A DNA stretch of 30,480 nucleotides from a virus. This document shows, one piece after another, positions 28,810-30,480 of this stretch (the stretch's first letter is position 1; the number at the start of each line of letters is the position of its first letter). A model generated the notes under the pieces. The model was not told the DNA's origin and made no database searches. It saw only the letters and a list, made by a program, of their open reading frames with translations. A program made the position numbers and the translations under genes. The stretch covers positions 64,001 to 94,480 of the IMG/VR virus record IMGVR_UViG_3300037200_000158; one strand, written 5' to 3'.

Positions 28810-29213
28810 GCGGCCTTCCCGGTCGGCGGCACGGCCACCCCCTGTTCGCACGCTAGCCGATACGCCTCGTACTCGGCCAGAGTGGATGCGTTGTAACGGT
28901 CGGCAATAGCCTGCATCGCCGGGATGGCAAGCTCGTACGCGATAGCGTGCGCTTTGCTGCGGACCTCGATGTACCCGGAGGGGTGGGAAGTGTCACGATG
29001 GATAGCCACGCTGGTCGCCCGCCGTTCGCGGGCTGCGTCCGAGATCTCGCGGGCGATAGCCTCGGGGACGCAAGAGTCGATAGCCGCGAAATATTCATCT
29101 TTTATGGCGCGGAAGAGGGTGCGATTCCGCGCCTGGTCAAGGGTTGGGACGGTCGCTTTGGCCTGCATGCGGAGGAGGAGATAATCGAGGTGCTCTGCTG
29201 TCTTCTGTGTCAT
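28806..29213 (-). CDS. hypothetical protein
   Basis: I choose ATG 29213, which overlaps the stop of a 22-residue ORF; GTG 29234 is an alternative. The 135 residues are largely helical (DQARNRTLFRAIKDEYFAAI, SKAHAIAYELAIPAMQAIAD). No motif recognised. Confidence 0.65.
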   Translation of the reverse strand: MTQKTAEHLDYLLLRMQAKATVPTLDQARNRTLFRAIKDEYFAAIDSCVPEAIAREISDAARERRATSVAIHRDTSHPSGYIEVRSKAHAIAYELAIPAMQAIADRYNASTLAEYEAYRLACEQGVAVPPTGKAA

Positions 29214-29278
29214 TTCGTTCGCCGTCCTTTCCACGGCTTGCCAGCTTTATGCCCCGGCGCGGCAGGTTGCGCGGTCAC
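29210..29278 (-). CDS. 22-residue basic ORF at operon start
   Basis: A GTG at 29278 begins VTAQPAAPGHKAGKPWKGRR-TK and stops over the next ATG. The high Lys/Arg content and coupling are the only support. It may be a leader peptide. Confidence 0.3.
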   Translation of the reverse strand: MTAQPAAPGHKAGKPWKGRRTK

Positions 29279-29364
29279 TCACTGCGCGGAGCTGGCATTT
29301 CGACCAGCCGCCCGAATCCCGCCGGAAACACTGCGCACTCGCTCTCGCAGAAGCCTCGGCTCGC

Positions 29365-29427
29365 CCTGAACGGCTGATCTGTTGTGATTATGAGCCTGTC
29401 TCGCGGCCCTTGTGAATCAGGGAAATC
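29365..29427 (-). promoter_or_regulatory. 63-bp shared upstream element, copy B
   Basis: It aligns gap-free with copy A (24680-24742). On the minus strand TTCACA (29411-29416), an 18-base spacer and CATAAT (29387-29392) match the promoter layout of copy A. It lies upstream of the small-protein operon. Confidence 0.6.
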
Positions 29428-29446
29428 TGAGTTTTGGCTCAGATTT
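29423..29446 (+). terminator. hairpin with T-run beside copy B
   Basis: AAATCTGAG pairs with CTCAGATTT around a 6-base loop, and the plus strand continues with T residues. It could end a plus-strand transcript. It corresponds in position to a different-sequence inverted repeat at copy A. Confidence 0.5.
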
Positions 29447-29681
29447 TTACTGAGACACCTCTGGTATACCGCAGCTTTCGCCGACCCATCGGGTTTCGGC
29501 GTGGGCGCTACCCACGCCTTCATCAGGGCGAAAATTACGCAAACATCGAAGTCTGCATAGTTGCTCACTATGCGGAGTTGTGGCCAGTTGCCGAGGTTTC
29601 GTACTCGGCACCGGAGTACCAATCCGGACGATATGCAGGTGAGAAACCGGCCCTCGTCAGGCCGGAAGAACCCGCAGATGT
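29447..29681. other. 235-base gap without a supported gene
   Basis: I see only a perfect 8-bp hairpin (29498-29505 with 29511-29518, loop CGCTA). Frames on both strands here are open but have no ribosome site, coupling or protein-like composition. Confidence 0.4.
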
Positions 29682-29897
29682 CTAAGAGAGCAGGAGCGCT
29701 TCAAGGCTCGAATACTCTCCGTAAATTCGATGCGCGTTCTCTGCCGGTGAGCAGGTCCACGTATTCGGACGCGTTGTCGAGAACCGCGAACACTGAGCGT
29801 AGCCGTTGGATCTGTCGAGCGGCTTCCCTGTGACCTCCAGGTACCGCCGCTCGATATCGTCCATCCGCTTCTGCACGATTGCCTGTGTGATTCTCAC
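29682..29897 (-). CDS. hypothetical protein, 71 residues
   Basis: GTG 29897 overlaps the stop of the upstream gene (GTGA). The N-terminal half (RITQAIVQKRMDDIERRYLE) is a good helix. The C-terminal half is Ser/Thr/Arg-rich and less protein-like. It ends in TAG. Confidence 0.5.
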   Translation of the reverse strand: MRITQAIVQKRMDDIERRYLEVTGKPLDRSNGYAQCSRFSTTRPNTWTCSPAENAHRIYGEYSSLEALLLS

Positions 29898-30480
29898 AGA
29901 TTTACTCCCGCGATCTTCTTCGCGTGCTCGATGGAATGGTAATTCCGATACGCCTGCCACGCTCCGATAGTCGGAGACCATCTGAAGCCGTTACGCTTCA
30001 GCCCGCTCCGAATATCCTCGGACGGCTTCCCGTCGAAGAACAGCCGCACGCGATTATCAGCGGGACAGTCTTCGTACCGCGCGTGCTCTCCGGCGATCTC
30101 CGTCGATTCCTTCGCCTGGTTTCGGCTCACCGAAGACAGCCGCTCTTTCATGCGGCGGATGTTCGCGTTATTGTTCGTCAGTTCGAAGTCCGCGAAACCG
30201 ATACGGCCGCAGAAGTCAGGCTGAATCAGTAACGAAGCCCGCGCACGGTCGATACCCAACTCACCGAGCGCGGCAATCTGCGCATCGGCGCCCGACTTCT
30301 TGTGTTTCCGAATCGCGAGGTTCGCCGCCTTCATGCGCTCCTGCACGGCCTCGGCCTTCGCAATCTTATCTTCCAGTCGCTCCGTAGCGTTAGCATCTCC
30401 CGCCATGATCGGACGCCATTCTGGATGCAGCGCTTTCAGAATGGCGTCTTTGGCCCGCGGCAGAAACTCGATAAGCTCCG
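29894..30480 (-). CDS. mobile-element protein, 5' end outside window
   Basis: The frame stays open to the last base of the window (ELIEFLPRAKDAILKALHPE before the first in-window ATG at 30406), so the gene is incomplete. A charged helix (TERLEDKIAKAEAVQERMKA) is followed by a conserved C-terminal module: ADFELTNNNANIRRMKERL-type helix, VRLFFDGKPSEDIRSGLKRN, GFRWSPTIGAWQAYRN. I recall this module in phage and plasmid proteins, sometimes with DUF3560. The activity is unknown. Confidence 0.75.
   Translation of the reverse strand, partial: ELIEFLPRAKDAILKALHPEWRPIMAGDANATERLEDKIAKAEAVQERMKAANLAIRKHKKSGADAQIAALGELGIDRARASLLIQPDFCGRIGFADFELTNNNANIRRMKERLSSVSRNQAKESTEIAGEHARYEDCPADNRVRLFFDGKPSEDIRSGLKRNGFRWSPTIGAWQAYRNYHSIEHAKKIAGVNL

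Noticed and set aside
24680-29427. The two 63-bp copies as attL/attR of an integrated element
   Set aside because: They are diverged in the middle, lie upstream of operons in a consistent position, and carry compensating inverted repeats, unlike identical attachment cores.
29275-29622. 115-residue minus-strand ORF
   Set aside because: It covers the shared promoter-like element and hairpin, lacks a ribosome site and has no protein-like similarity. Its stop overlapping the 29278 GTG is probably incidental.

Overview
The window looks like the early, replication and accessory region of a temperate tailed phage or prophage from a GC-rich bacterium. Support comes from a RecT-type annealing protein, a primase-helicase, a DUF1064 nuclease, a DUF5131 (gp37-like) protein, a probable small terminase, a serine recombinase, and long runs of short genes joined by ATGA/GTGA stop-start overlaps. 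No ribosomal or housekeeping genes are visible. A KGGKAR-type small basic protein recalls Acidobacteriota, but the host assignment is only a guess. No large terminase or structural genes fall in the window.

Layout. Bases 1-7750 hold a plus-strand recombination and metabolism operon: coiled-coil protein, RecT-like protein, an extreme Cys-Ser-X repeat protein, a structured leader, a RyR-domain protein, a nicotinamide phosphoribosyltransferase-like enzyme and a PRPP-synthetase-like enzyme. The last two match the gene pair of the phage NAD+ reconstitution pathway NARP1. Bases 7758-12641 hold DUF5131, a replication protein and the primase-helicase. Bases 12650-13960 hold a tnpB-only IS200/IS605-type element with matching end palindromes. 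Bases 13951-16549 hold zinc-binding and coiled-coil proteins of unknown role.

Bases 16546-22052 are a nested insertion that can be read base by base. A cytosine methyltransferase gene was split near its start by an HNH endonuclease gene, and the methyltransferase beyond it has a differently coded 5' end. The HNH gene was then split by a 3,755-bp inverted-repeat element with an 8-bp target duplication. This element carries an exported protein, a membrane protein with a Nudix-like protein, a divergent XRE regulator behind an operator array, a transposase remnant, a P63C-domain protein and a KGGKAR protein.

Bases 22065-23294 return to phage genes including a probable small terminase. A minus-strand serine recombinase operon (23328-24644) faces them. 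An HTH regulator, a possible small-RNA unit and a class II tRNA follow. The tRNA has an apparent CTA (amber) anticodon and is interrupted by a 359-bp relative of the large element, again with an 8-bp duplication. From 26838 to 29278 a minus-strand operon encodes many very small, translationally coupled proteins, several with one membrane span. It and the recombinase operon share a 63-bp upstream element. The window ends inside a minus-strand gene.
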